NCBI GenBank assembly: GCA_017860345.1
Contig: JAFNAV010000002.1
Location: forward strand, 27,253-91,252
Length of the DNA: 64,000 nt
From: Bacteroidota bacterium
GTDB lineage: Bacteria; Bacteroidota; Bacteroidia; Bacteroidales; Paludibacteraceae
Reading direction: 5' to 3'
How positions within the stretch are numbered: the stretch's first letter is position 1; each line of letters starts with the position of its first letter. Both the position numbers and the translations under genes were made by a program. Shown in pieces: positions 1 to 11,153 of the stretch. Below the pieces are notes generated by a model that worked only from the letters and a program-made list of their open reading frames with translations, had not been told where the DNA came from and ran no database searches.

Positions 1-217
1 AGAATTGAATGCCGGCACAACAAACCGCCTTTCTTTACACCTGTTTCTTACTGGCTGATACCTAATTTGAGGTATTAAAAAATGCCATAACAATGGTATT
101 CTATTTCTTGATAATAAGGCTCATATTTGTATTCATATAAAACTGACTAATAAATAATCTCTTGATGTAGTTATTTTATTGGTCTGAATATTCAATTAAA
201 AAATTCAATAAAAAACT

Positions 218-799
218 ATGAGTACAATTTTAAACGAAGTTTTAAACGCTAACAAAGAGTATGCTTATACATTTGGAGCCAAAGCCGATTTATCGCTGCC
301 ACCAGCACGCAGATTTGCCATTCTCACCTGTATGGATGCCCGGCTTGATCCGGCAAAATATGCAGGTTTGGCCGAGGGTGACGCTCACGTAATACGAAAT
401 GCAGGTGGACGAGCCAGCGACGATGCCATCCGATCATTAATTATTTCGTACAAACTACTGGGCACACGGGAGTGGTTTGTTATACATCATACCGACTGTG
501 GCATGGAGTTTTTTACTGATGAGCTTATGGGTGATTTACTCCAACAAAGCCTTGAAACAGCAGCTCTTACCGAAGAAGGTTTTAAGGATGTAGGAGATGG
601 CCCGGGTTCAACTGAGGGTAAATACATCAAATGGCTTACAATAAGCGACCGTTTTAAGAGTGTAACAGAAGATGTATCACGCATTAAAAATCATCCATTA
701 GTACCTTTGGCAATACCGGTATATGGTTATATTTACGATGTAAAAAGCGGTAAGTTAATAGAAGTTCCCGAAGCTACCGAAGCCGGAAAGGCGCGATAA
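218..799 (+). CDS. beta-type carbonic anhydrase-like protein
   Basis: ORF; CMDAR...HHTDCGM zinc-site motifs of beta-carbonic anhydrases. Confidence 0.85.
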   Translation: MSTILNEVLNANKEYAYTFGAKADLSLPPARRFAILTCMDARLDPAKYAGLAEGDAHVIRNAGGRASDDAIRSLIISYKLLGTREWFVIHHTDCGMEFFTDELMGDLLQQSLETAALTEEGFKDVGDGPGSTEGKYIKWLTISDRFKSVTEDVSRIKNHPLVPLAIPVYGYIYDVKSGKLIEVPEATEAGKAR

Positions 800-876
800 T
801 CTTTAACTATTGTATACCATATTCAGGGTATATAAAATCACATCATAATGGTATTTCACCATTGAAATTCAGTTGC

Positions 877-884
877 TATTTTTG
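877..884 (+). promoter_or_regulatory. putative Bacteroidetes -7 box (TATTTTTG) for the metY leader transcript
   Basis: TAnnTTTG match 25 nt upstream of the leader-peptide ATG; TTTC (near TTTG) 19 nt further upstream. Confidence 0.45.
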
Positions 885-908
885 CAATGTAATCAAACAA
901 AAAGAAAA

Positions 909-965
909 ATGAAATATATAAGTGTAAATATGATAATGTGTTGTTTCATGTGCCGCAAGCAGTGA
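909..965 (+). CDS. putative Met/Cys-rich leader peptide MKYISVNMIMCCFMCRKQ
   Basis: ATG...TGA, 18 codons with 4 Met and 3 Cys (CCFMC), A-rich upstream, followed by a strong intrinsic terminator; too short for the ORF track. Confidence 0.6.
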   Translation: MKYISVNMIMCCFMCRKQ

Positions 966-1005
966 GCCGAACCATTATTGTATTATAAACACTACATAAT
1001 AATAT

Positions 1006-1050
1006 AAAAACAGTTGGTCGGTAATCAAGCAAACGACCAACTGTTTTTTT
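1006..1050 (+). terminator. intrinsic terminator/attenuator in metY leader
   Basis: perfect 10-bp stem cagttggtcg/cgaccaactg followed by TTTTTTT. Confidence 0.85.
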
Positions 1051-1137
1051 TATGGTTCTACACCAAAACCGTTTTTCTGAATTAAATCATACATGTGTTA
1101 TTCGTTTTATCAAAAATCTCTTTCTGAAATTACAGTA

Positions 1138-1163
1138 GTTGCTCCGATGTGAATCGGGGCAAC
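1138..1163 (+). repeat. 11-bp stem-loop capped by GTGA tetraloop in metY 5' region
   Basis: gttgctccgat-gtga-atcggggcaac. Confidence 0.6.
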
Positions 1164-1283
1164 TGCAAAATTCAAAACCCGGTTTTTGTCAATCCATTGA
1201 ATATCGGAGATAAAAAAAGTTGTTTTTTGGAGGATACATGTAAACAGACTAAAAAATTGATATACAAATTATAATTCAATTAA

Positions 1284-2699
<1,416 letters not shown>

Positions 2700-2815
2700 T
2701 AAAAATGCCCGGGTTGCAGGTCAATAACTAACAACAAACAAATACTTGGCCTGCACCATCAACATAAATTAGGTTTTAGTTTTTTATTAGTTACGTTGTA
2801 TTTTCTTGTTTTTTC

Positions 2816-2867
2816 AGTTATTTATAGTTTTCTACCGATGCGAATCGTAGGGAAACTATAAATAACT
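2816..2867. terminator. long stem-loop downstream of metY (possible terminator)
   Basis: agttatttatagttt.../...aaactataaataact inverted repeat with CGAT-GCGA-ATCG apex; no clean T-tract. Confidence 0.55.
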
Positions 2868-2945
2868 AAACTTTTACACATAGCGGTATTATATTTTTTT
2901 TAAGTAATAATATATTCCTTGTTCGCTTTTAAACAGTAACTCTTC

Positions 2946-3608
2946 ATGAATAAAAGTTCCTTTATTATTGCTGAAAGTAATATCTTATACAGTTTGGGGC
3001 TAAATGCCCTTATTCATGAGCGCATCCACAATGCTACCGTTATAAACGTTTCGGGCTTCGCCGAAATTAACAATGCTCTGTTATCAACTCCTGAGTCTGT
3101 CGTTATTGTTGATATGGATTCATTCAACAATAAACAGCTTGATTTTTTTTCGATGACTTCGTCAAAATTTACAGGAAGCAATTGGCTATTCATTTCCGAG
3201 ATTGCCCGCGAAGCGCAACTTATTGAACTTAACAGAGCAATTAACCACGCAAATTTTGTGCTTAAAACCAATGATTACGATGTTATATCCACAGCTATAG
3301 TAAATACGGCCAAAGGAATGAGGTATTTTTGTAGCGAAGCTTTACAAATTATCATGGAGGAGCATAACAGAAAAAAAACTACAGAGCCCAAAAAGCATGT
3401 GCTCACAGGCACTGAGCTGGAGCTTATTCAGCTATTTGCTATGGGTAAAACTGCCAAGGAGGTGGCCGTAATCCGCACGTCGAGTTATCACACCATCAAT
3501 ACCCATCGCAAGAATATCTTCCGAAAATTAGAGATTAACAACATTCAGGAACTTATCAAGTACGCTTTAAAGCATAATTTACTTGATTTGACCGAATATT
3601 ACATCTGA
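2946..3608 (+). CDS. LuxR-type response regulator (REC-like + HTH)
   Basis: N-terminal receiver-like fold (VVIVDMD, VLKT), C-terminal LTGTELELIQLFAMGKTAKEVA...HTINTHRKNIFRKL HTH. Confidence 0.85.
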   Translation: MNKSSFIIAESNILYSLGLNALIHERIHNATVINVSGFAEINNALLSTPESVVIVDMDSFNNKQLDFFSMTSSKFTGSNWLFISEIAREAQLIELNRAINHANFVLKTNDYDVISTAIVNTAKGMRYFCSEALQIIMEEHNRKKTTEPKKHVLTGTELELIQLFAMGKTAKEVAVIRTSSYHTINTHRKNIFRKLEINNIQELIKYALKHNLLDLTEYYI

Positions 3609-3621
3609 TTTAATCAGGTTC

Positions 3622-4146
3622 TCAGATCGAATACAATAAATCCAACCCTTGCTGCCAACTATAATGCCCCGATGCGGCATTAATATGTCCGGCTTGTCCG
3701 ATATTGATAAATTTACTACCCCACTTTTGAGCATAATATTCGGCAGTATTTATGGCAACCCACGGATCGTTGGTACTTGAAACCACAATGGTAGGAAAAT
3801 TTATTGGCGTTATAGGATTATGGTTGGTGAGGATATGCAGTTCCTTGCGAACAACATCTATATCAGGAGGCGCCACAAGAAGAGCCCCCTTAATTTTTTT
3901 ACGGTACCTGCGTGCCCATTCGGCCACCGTAAGGCAACCTAAGCTGTGAGCCGCAAGAACCACGCTATCGGGCTGATAAGCCGAAATCACCTCATCTATA
4001 TTTTCTACCCACTGGTCAATATCCGGCGAGTCCCAATTATGCTGTTCAATCCTTGTTATATGCTGTTGCGTTTTTTCAAACCAGGTCTGCCAATGTTCTG
4101 CACCAGAGCCTCCCAAGCCGGGCACTGTAAAATAATTAATCATCAT
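3622..4146 (-). CDS. RBBP9/YdeN-family alpha/beta hydrolase
   Basis: FTVPGLGGSGAEHWQTWFEK and AHSLGC nucleophile motif; likely start at internal MM of ORF 3622-4209. Confidence 0.85.
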   Translation of the reverse strand: MMINYFTVPGLGGSGAEHWQTWFEKTQQHITRIEQHNWDSPDIDQWVENIDEVISAYQPDSVVLAAHSLGCLTVAEWARRYRKKIKGALLVAPPDIDVVRKELHILTNHNPITPINFPTIVVSSTNDPWVAINTAEYYAQKWGSKFINIGQAGHINAASGHYSWQQGLDLLYSI

Positions 4147-4254
4147 TCTATACCTTTTTTCAAAAATTATTTGTACTGCAAATTTCGCAATTTCGGATGC
4201 GGTACACAATCACTGCGGCATGGTATTTTTGTACCGTGTTTATGGTATAAAAAA

Positions 4255-4281
4255 AGCCGGAGCTAAAAGAACGCTCCGACT
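4255..4281 (-). terminator. intrinsic terminator of mnmA
   Basis: agtcggagc/gctccggct stem followed by T-run on minus strand. Confidence 0.75.
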
Positions 4282-4306
4282 TCTAAAACGAAATATCGTT
4301 AGATTA

Positions 4307-5368
4307 TTATTTTATCTCACCACTTCCTATACATATGCGCGAATCGGCATCGTATATCACCCCAAACTGTCCCGGGGCAATTCCCTGCAACCTTTCCTCC
4401 GAAACCAGATGATATCCTTTGTCAGTATTGAAAATCCTGCCACGTGTAAACTCCGGCGTATGACGTATTTTGAAAGTAACATCAGCGCCATTGGCAGCAT
4501 CTACCCATACATTATCTGTTATAAAATGGAAATCCTGCATGGTAAGCTCATAGCCATATTGAGCTTCTGCATCAAAGCCCTTGGATGCCCACACTATATT
4601 AGCATCTACATCCTTGCGAATTACGTACCACGGACCACCCGATAGCCCCAAACCTTTGCGCTGACCTACCGTATGAAACCAGTATCCTTTGTGCGTTCCT
4701 AATATTTTTCCGGTTTCCAACTCTACAATCGGACCTTCTTTTTCGCCCAGATAACGCCGGATAAAATCATTATAGTTCACCTTCCCCAAAAAACATATAC
4801 CCTGACTATCAGGACGTTTTGAGCTTGGAAGTTTTGCTTTCAACGCTATCTCGCGTACCTCGCTTTTCATCAGATGCCCAATAGGAAACATCAGTTTTGA
4901 TACCTGAAGATAATTAATCTGAGCCAAAAAGTCGGTTTGATCTTTTATAGGATCTTTGGCAGTCGACAAGTATGTTTTTCCATCTGCCTCCGTAGTAGTG
5001 GCGTAATGCCCGGTAGCCGTTTTATCAAACTCCTTCCCTACCCGCTGCTCAAATACACCAAATTTAATCAACTTATTGCACATCACATCAGGATTTGGGG
5101 TAAGCCCCTGCTTCACTTTCCTTATCGTATAATCCACCACATTGTCCCAATAATCCTTGTGCAAATCAACCACCTCAAGCTTACATCCATACTTATGGGC
5201 TATAAGCGTAGCCATCTCTATATCTTCTTCCGACGAACAATGCAGTAATTCATCATCGTCCATACCTATTTTGATATAAAACAAAGTAGGACGATAACCT
5301 GACTCGCAAAGCTGGTGAACCACTACCGAACTATCAACCCCGCCTGATAATAAAGCTGCAATATTCAT
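4307..5368 (-). CDS. mnmA: tRNA-specific 2-thiouridylase MnmA
   Basis: [17 protein letters not shown]-loop, [22 protein letters not shown]. Confidence 0.95.
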   Translation of the reverse strand: MNIAALLSGGVDSSVVVHQLCESGYRPTLFYIKIGMDDDELLHCSSEEDIEMATLIAHKYGCKLEVVDLHKDYWDNVVDYTIRKVKQGLTPNPDVMCNKLIKFGVFEQRVGKEFDKTATGHYATTTEADGKTYLSTAKDPIKDQTDFLAQINYLQVSKLMFPIGHLMKSEVREIALKAKLPSSKRPDSQGICFLGKVNYNDFIRRYLGEKEGPIVELETGKILGTHKGYWFHTVGQRKGLGLSGGPWYVIRKDVDANIVWASKGFDAEAQYGYELTMQDFHFITDNVWVDAANGADVTFKIRHTPEFTRGRIFNTDKGYHLVSEERLQGIAPGQFGVIYDADSRICIGSGEIK

Positions 5369-5417
5369 TTAATTCCTTAATACTGTATTATTTAAAAAAA
5401 ATCAATTGGCTAAAAAA

Positions 5418-6071
5418 TCAGATATAATATTCAGCCATATCCACTATTCCGGCCCTCATCGCATATTTTGTGGCCTCATGGATATTATTTACTTCTATTT
5501 TCCTGAAAATATTTTTTCTGTGCGTCATAATGGTATGAACGCTTACAAACCGCTTTGCAGCTATTTCCTTGGTAGTTTTACCCAGCGCCATTTCCTTCAG
5601 AATTTCCTGTTCGGTGCCGGTAAGCACCTGTTTGTGCTGATCATTGCTGGTTTTACGACTGCTATCCAGCAAAATATTGCTCACAAAATTACAAATATAC
5701 CGGTTGCCCTTGATGGCTTCCTTTAAGCCTGTAGTAATTTCATCAGCCGAGCAATCTTTCATCAACACACTTACCGAATGAGAATTAAACAACAGGGTTC
5801 TCAAAAACTCATCGCTGAGCTCATCCGAAAACAATATCCAGTCAGTTTTCTCAAAACGACTCTGAATAATGATTAATTCACCGGCACTCTCAAAATCGAA
5901 TAAAGTATAATCAACAATAACAACAGCCTCCTGTTCGTTTTTCAACACATCTATCATCTCAGCTTTACCGCTTACCAACGCAATCTGAAAATTCTCGCTG
6001 ATTTGGCGAAGCAAAAAAGTAAGTCCGCAGCGCGATATGTCCTGATTATCCGCAATAATTATTTTTCTCAT
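5418..6071 (-). CDS. LuxR-type response regulator (REC + HTH), paralogue of 2946-3608
   Basis: receiver (VVIVDYT, VLMKD) plus LTGTEQEILKEMALGKTTKEIA HTH; same TEYYI/AEYYI C-terminus. Confidence 0.85.
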   Translation of the reverse strand: MRKIIIADNQDISRCGLTFLLRQISENFQIALVSGKAEMIDVLKNEQEAVVIVDYTLFDFESAGELIIIQSRFEKTDWILFSDELSDEFLRTLLFNSHSVSVLMKDCSADEITTGLKEAIKGNRYICNFVSNILLDSSRKTSNDQHKQVLTGTEQEILKEMALGKTTKEIAAKRFVSVHTIMTHRKNIFRKIEVNNIHEATKYAMRAGIVDMAEYYI

Positions 6072-6176
6072 ATCCTTTTTTTAATGAAAGAGCTTTAGAA
6101 AAAAACAAATGAACGCCTGCAAAGTTAGTTCATTTACAGAGAAAACTAAAATTAAGTTTCAATATACTTACAAAAT

Positions 6177-6222
6177 AATAACCGGACAAAACCAATAGTG
6201 ATATTGACCTTGTCCGGTTATT
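6177..6222 (-). terminator. stem-loop terminator downstream of gldN
   Basis: perfect 13-bp stem aataaccggacaa/ttgtccggttatt. Confidence 0.75.
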
Positions 6223-6242
6223 AACAAATATCTTTTTTAGAA

Positions 6243-7202
6243 TCAATATTCCCAAAGATCCTGCTCTACGTTAAGCAGCTCAGTTTCAATACGTTTTTGT
6301 TCTTTTACAATTTGATCATGGGTATTATAAGCCTGTAGCAGCATTCGGTTGAATACATTGCTGTCGCCCAACAGATAACTTGAATATAATTGTTGAGCAA
6401 AGAACTCGTCATAAGTCATGCGTTGGCTATCGTTTCCGCTTGGCACCACATATTGCTTAGCCAGATAGGGTCGCAACTCGTCGAACAGATACCAACACAA
6501 TACCGAACTTTGCAGAAAGTTCCAGATAGCATCGCCCGATTTTGTTCTTCCGAGCAAATTTTGTCTGGTTACGTTTGATTCGTTGTAGATAAAAATCGGA
6601 GCAATACCAATAATTTTGGTGTACATACGCGAATAATGTTTGTTGAAAAACACAATTTCCTGTATCACAAATTTCATTTGTTTGCTGGCAAAATCCTCGT
6701 AGTTATATGAGCTGATAACATTCTGATTTGTTACCGGATCTTTTTCTATCAGGTAGCTTTTACGTACGGTTGTATTAGCCGAGTCCCAGTCGCAACTCAC
6801 ATAATAGTTTTTCAAACTATCAATCAGGATTTGTTTTCTGTAATCAGGTTGTACGTCCGATTCTATTTTTTCGTAAGCGGGTAACGGATTGGTGTCGCTT
6901 AGCGATGATTCCAGTATAAGGCGGAATAAGCTTTTGTATTTTTCGTTAGGCACTATCGGGAAATACAATTGGTTGTTCTGCTTGTCACGCATATCAATAA
7001 CCCTGTACACAATGCGCGACCACACAATATCATCCCAGCGGTGGTTGATGATGGCTATAGTATCTGCAAGCGCATCAATCTGTTCAGTTTGTATCGCTAC
7101 ATTTCCCTTTTTATCAAAAAAAGGTAGCGACCTGTCCTGTGCTGCTATATGATTAACAGACATTATCAATACTAATGATAATAACATCCAATATTTTTTC
7201 AT
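6243..7202 (-). CDS. gldN: type IX secretion / gliding motility protein GldN (PorN)
   Basis: signal peptide; GldN-like sequence and operon position after gldM. Confidence 0.88.
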   Translation of the reverse strand: MKKYWMLLSLVLIMSVNHIAAQDRSLPFFDKKGNVAIQTEQIDALADTIAIINHRWDDIVWSRIVYRVIDMRDKQNNQLYFPIVPNEKYKSLFRLILESSLSDTNPLPAYEKIESDVQPDYRKQILIDSLKNYYVSCDWDSANTTVRKSYLIEKDPVTNQNVISSYNYEDFASKQMKFVIQEIVFFNKHYSRMYTKIIGIAPIFIYNESNVTRQNLLGRTKSGDAIWNFLQSSVLCWYLFDELRPYLAKQYVVPSGNDSQRMTYDEFFAQQLYSSYLLGDSNVFNRMLLQAYNTHDQIVKEQKRIETELLNVEQDLWEY

Positions 7203-7237
7203 ATGCGAATTTTTAAAAAAGTCTATTATTTAAAACA

Positions 7238-8767
7238 TTACAATAATCTTACTACGATAGCTCCAAGATTCTGATTTACACCATCAGGCCCTACAGCAAC
7301 GATACTGCTCAATATCAGGTTTTTCCCCTTTGTTAACTTCGATAAGAATCCGGGATTTAATGAAGTGCCGTTCACCTGTTGCGGTGCAATTCCATCAACC
7401 AGCATGGTAAACGATACTACCCGGAATTTGGCCTGAATCAATGCATCCTGACCGTAACTGGCTACCATTACAGAGCCTCTGAGCTGATCCATAGTCATAG
7501 CGCCTCCCTGAGCCAGATCTCCGCCATGTGTCTGTATATAAGCTGTTGGCTTAGGCAATCGCTTAACACGATACAGGCCACCGCCCATTGGCATTGTTTT
7601 ATTACCAATTTTGCCATAAACGGATATGCGCATTTCGGAATCGGCTCCTGGATTAATCGTATATTTACCATGTCCCCGCGGTCTTACACTTCCACCCGAA
7701 GCATTTACGGTAATGTTTTCAGGAGCTATGCCAGCTACAGATATGCTAAAATTGTTGTCGATACCTCGATATACAACATTCAAGTCTTCGTTAGAAATGG
7801 TAGCCGAAGGCTCCATTACCATATAGTCGCTCGCAAATGGGAAAACGTTTACATTACCATCGTTTCCGGCCATGCGTATTTCACCTGAGATTTTTTTAGG
7901 TCCAACTGCACTTGCACCCACTTCGTACAGGTTTCCACTTAAGCGGCCTCCATTCACAAATACTTCAGGGACTTTCGTAGTATCCACAGCTGCAAGTACA
8001 ATTTGTGCACTATATTTATCACCTCTGAATACCATTTTGGAGTTTGGCACTACTATGGCTTCAATTTTATTTACCCTGAAATCCGCAACATCTGTCTGAC
8101 TCTTCAGAAACTGAACCACTTCGGCCTCTGATGCTCTTACATCATTCTGGTATTTGGTTAACATGGCAACCACTGCCGATACAGGCATCATTTCAAACAT
8201 TGAAATTTCCCAAGGCTTTACTTCTCCATCTTTACTGTATCTGGCGGGTCGGGTGTTAAATATCTCGCTGTACATTTTTTGCTTTCTTTCGTTTCCGTAC
8301 GATTCTTTTACAAGCAAATCACGGTAAGCTTCAATTTTTCGTTTCAACACTTTCCCATTTCCTTCCAGTATGGCATACTGACCCGGGGCATCCAGATTGT
8401 CGCGCGCCTCTATATCCCTTGCTTTGGGGTCGGCCTTGTCTTTATCTGCCAGTTTTACAATGTCTACTTTAAATTTTTCGATAAAATTATAAAGTTCGTC
8501 TGATTGTGTCTTTACCTGTTTAGCCTTATCCAACCACTCCTTTACTTTTACCGGATTTTTATCGTATAAATCCTGAAAATCCTGATAAAGTCCTTCGTTA
8601 CGCATTTCGGCCGACTCTATACTACTGTGCAGACTATTGTCTACCATAGTAAATCCATTAAGAATCTCATTCGATACATTTAATGCTAACATGGCTGTAA
8701 GCACCAAATACATCATCCCGATCATCTTTTGCCTCGTCGTTTCCGGACAGTTTTTTGCTCCACTCAT
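7238..8767 (-). CDS. gldM: type IX secretion / gliding motility protein GldM (PorM)
   Basis: MSGAKNCPETTRQKMIGMMYLVLTAMLALNVSNEIL N-terminus typical of GldM. Confidence 0.95.
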   Translation of the reverse strand: MSGAKNCPETTRQKMIGMMYLVLTAMLALNVSNEILNGFTMVDNSLHSSIESAEMRNEGLYQDFQDLYDKNPVKVKEWLDKAKQVKTQSDELYNFIEKFKVDIVKLADKDKADPKARDIEARDNLDAPGQYAILEGNGKVLKRKIEAYRDLLVKESYGNERKQKMYSEIFNTRPARYSKDGEVKPWEISMFEMMPVSAVVAMLTKYQNDVRASEAEVVQFLKSQTDVADFRVNKIEAIVVPNSKMVFRGDKYSAQIVLAAVDTTKVPEVFVNGGRLSGNLYEVGASAVGPKKISGEIRMAGNDGNVNVFPFASDYMVMEPSATISNEDLNVVYRGIDNNFSISVAGIAPENITVNASGGSVRPRGHGKYTINPGADSEMRISVYGKIGNKTMPMGGGLYRVKRLPKPTAYIQTHGGDLAQGGAMTMDQLRGSVMVASYGQDALIQAKFRVVSFTMLVDGIAPQQVNGTSLNPGFLSKLTKGKNLILSSIVAVGPDGVNQNLGAIVVRLL

Positions 8768-8814
8768 TACTAAATACTTTTATTTTTTCAGAAATAGAAA
8801 ATAAATGTTACAAC

Positions 8815-9669
8815 TCAACTCAAGGCATTTAACATATTTCCATATACTGCGTTTAAGTCAGCTACTTGTTTCGACAGTTTCTCGGTTCCTGATTTATAGC
8901 TTTCGGTATGATTACCGGCAATTACAACAGCATCTTTCATCTTTTGTACGTTAGTCAGCACCTTGCCTAATTCATCGTTTACCAGTTGTACTGATTCTGT
9001 TTGCTTGTTCAGCCCTTCGGACTGAGCCTGTATGTTTTTAATTTGAATTTCGTACAGCGAATTTATAGATGACAAATTTTTGTTGATATCATCGATCCTT
9101 ACTGCATACGATTTTGTGTTTTTATCAACCGCATCCATGGATAAGGTTACATTTTGGTATGAAGCATTTAACGACTCTGTATGCGCGTTCAAAGTATTCT
9201 GACTATTTACGAATTTTGAAGTAGACTCTGAAGCACTATCAAAGGTTTTCACCAATTTCTCGCTGGATGCTGCCAGTTTATCGAGCGACGAAAGATGCTC
9301 AACAGACTCGGCAAACTTATCAATACCTGCGGTCAGCTTATGTGTATCAACAGGTGCCGACACAGTAGTTGCTACGGGAGCAGGTGCTTTTACTGCAGCA
9401 CTATTCAATGTTTCCTTAGCGCTTTCAAAATCGAAGATTCGGCTCCAGTCAAATTCTTTGTGAGGTTTGTCTAACGCACCGAGGGCGAACAAAAAAGCTT
9501 CGACACCCATACCGACACCTAAAATAGCACCTCCCCATGAGGTATGAAGAATTTTTCCCATTGCACCGACAATAACAATAGATGCTCCTAAACTATAGAC
9601 AACACCAACAATTCGTCGGATTTTATATGAGTTCCACCATAGGTCAAACTTTGATTGATTTTCAGACAT
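8815..9669 (-). CDS. gldL: type IX secretion / gliding motility protein GldL (PorL)
   Basis: two N-terminal TM helices (GVVYSLGASIVIVGAMGKILHTSWGGAILGVGMGVEAFLFAL) and operon position. Confidence 0.93.
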   Translation of the reverse strand: MSENQSKFDLWWNSYKIRRIVGVVYSLGASIVIVGAMGKILHTSWGGAILGVGMGVEAFLFALGALDKPHKEFDWSRIFDFESAKETLNSAAVKAPAPVATTVSAPVDTHKLTAGIDKFAESVEHLSSLDKLAASSEKLVKTFDSASESTSKFVNSQNTLNAHTESLNASYQNVTLSMDAVDKNTKSYAVRIDDINKNLSSINSLYEIQIKNIQAQSEGLNKQTESVQLVNDELGKVLTNVQKMKDAVVIAGNHTESYKSGTEKLSKQVADLNAVYGNMLNALS

Positions 9670-9692
9670 AATATTTCTGCTTTTATTAAGTA

Positions 9693-11093
9693 TTATTCCC
9701 CGTTAAACGATCTCACACAGCGAAAACCAATATATGGTCTGCTTTCGTACTGATACTCGTAAGTACGCACACCACATTGCAGGTAGTATGCTATATCTTT
9801 CCACGAACCTCCTTTAATCACTTTTTGTTTGAGCGCATCAGGGTCTTCATTTTTGGCATTGTACTGAAAGTTTGGATTCATATCGGCCACTACCGTATTT
9901 ATTGATTTGGAATGTGCCGTTGAAGTCCATTCTGCTACGTTTCCGGCCATATCATACAATCCGAAATCGTTTGGCATAAAAGAGGCTACCTTCATGGTTG
10001 TTGCTCCGGTATCGTCGGTATAGCTACCCCTCATAGGCTTAAAGTTGGCCATAAAACATCCTTTGGCATCACGTACATAGTTTCCACCCCACGGATATAT
10101 CGCCAGTTGGTTTCCGCCTCTGGCTGCATATTCCCATTCTGCTTCGGTTGGCAAGCGGTAATCCTGACCATGAACTTTGCTTGAGGTGTTGAACAACTGA
10201 GTTCTCCATTGGCAGAAAGCCTGCGCTTGCTCCCAGGTTACACCTACCACAGGGTAATTGGCAAATCCCGGATGCGAGAAATACATTCTCATTTTAGGAT
10301 CGTTATAAGCATACTGGAAGTCGCGTATCCACATAATTGTATCCGGATATACGTTGACAATACGTGTGGATATAAGGTCGTTACGTGATCTGAGTTTACG
10401 AACGATTGTTTTATTTACAATAACACCATTTTCAACATACGAAGTATCAACGCGAGCTTCGGCATTGGGTGGATAAGCGCCTGTATTTACATTAAACTTA
10501 TTCTTGGGAAGCGCTGCCTGATCGTAATTAACCCACTGATATTTATATCTGAGAATAAGAGGGTTAATCTGACGCAGGGAACCAATTTCGTTGCTGCCCT
10601 GATAATAAAAGCTGGATAAAATAGCTTTTACCGTATCATCTTTTGATTTCCAGGGTATGGAAGCTCTCCAGTTCAAGGGAACATTTTCAAGTTCTTCGGG
10701 GGTTAAATCGGTAAGAGGCGTCTCCTTGCTTCTGTAAGAAGTTAGCTTTTCGTACCCAACAGCGTTGCTGCGGATAAGCATGCGCATGGCTATAGAATCG
10801 CGCACCCAATAGATAAATTGCTTGTATTCATCGTTGGTAATTTCTGTTTCGTCCATCCAGAAAGCATCTACGGTTACATTTACAGACTTATCATTAATTC
10901 CACCTAAAGCCGACTGGTCGTTAGGCCCCATCATAAATGAGCCACGTTTGATAAAGACCATGCCATAGGGATTATTTTCCCTAAAACCTCTACTGAAAAT
11001 TGATTTTTTTGAAACTCCAGTGAGTTCACCTAATGGCTTTGCTGCAATTATAATCAGTAAGACAAGTACAATGATTGTCAGATTTTTTTTCAT
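9693..11093 (-). CDS. gldK: type IX secretion / gliding motility GldK-like SUMF1-domain protein
   Basis: FGE-sulfatase fold (YRLPTEAEWEYAARGG, GLYDMAGNVAEWTS, VIKGGSW...IGFRCV); next to gldL. Confidence 0.9.
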   Translation of the reverse strand: MKKNLTIIVLVLLIIIAAKPLGELTGVSKKSIFSRGFRENNPYGMVFIKRGSFMMGPNDQSALGGINDKSVNVTVDAFWMDETEITNDEYKQFIYWVRDSIAMRMLIRSNAVGYEKLTSYRSKETPLTDLTPEELENVPLNWRASIPWKSKDDTVKAILSSFYYQGSNEIGSLRQINPLILRYKYQWVNYDQAALPKNKFNVNTGAYPPNAEARVDTSYVENGVIVNKTIVRKLRSRNDLISTRIVNVYPDTIMWIRDFQYAYNDPKMRMYFSHPGFANYPVVGVTWEQAQAFCQWRTQLFNTSSKVHGQDYRLPTEAEWEYAARGGNQLAIYPWGGNYVRDAKGCFMANFKPMRGSYTDDTGATTMKVASFMPNDFGLYDMAGNVAEWTSTAHSKSINTVVADMNPNFQYNAKNEDPDALKQKVIKGGSWKDIAYYLQCGVRTYEYQYESRPYIGFRCVRSFNGE

Positions 11094-11153
11094 CTTTCTT
11101 ACTAAAATTATTTTTATATTGATAACAGATTTTCTGCTATATCGTATTTTATA

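Noticed and set aside
487-684. Antisense ORFs within large CDSs (e.g. 487-684 -, 1850-2113 -, 22847-23401 +, 38082-38477 -)
   Set aside because: They lie opposite well-supported conserved genes, lack recognisable motifs, and look like complement-frame artefacts.
5406-5726. Plus ORFs in the LuxR gene region
   Set aside because: Shadow frame of the minus-strand response regulator.
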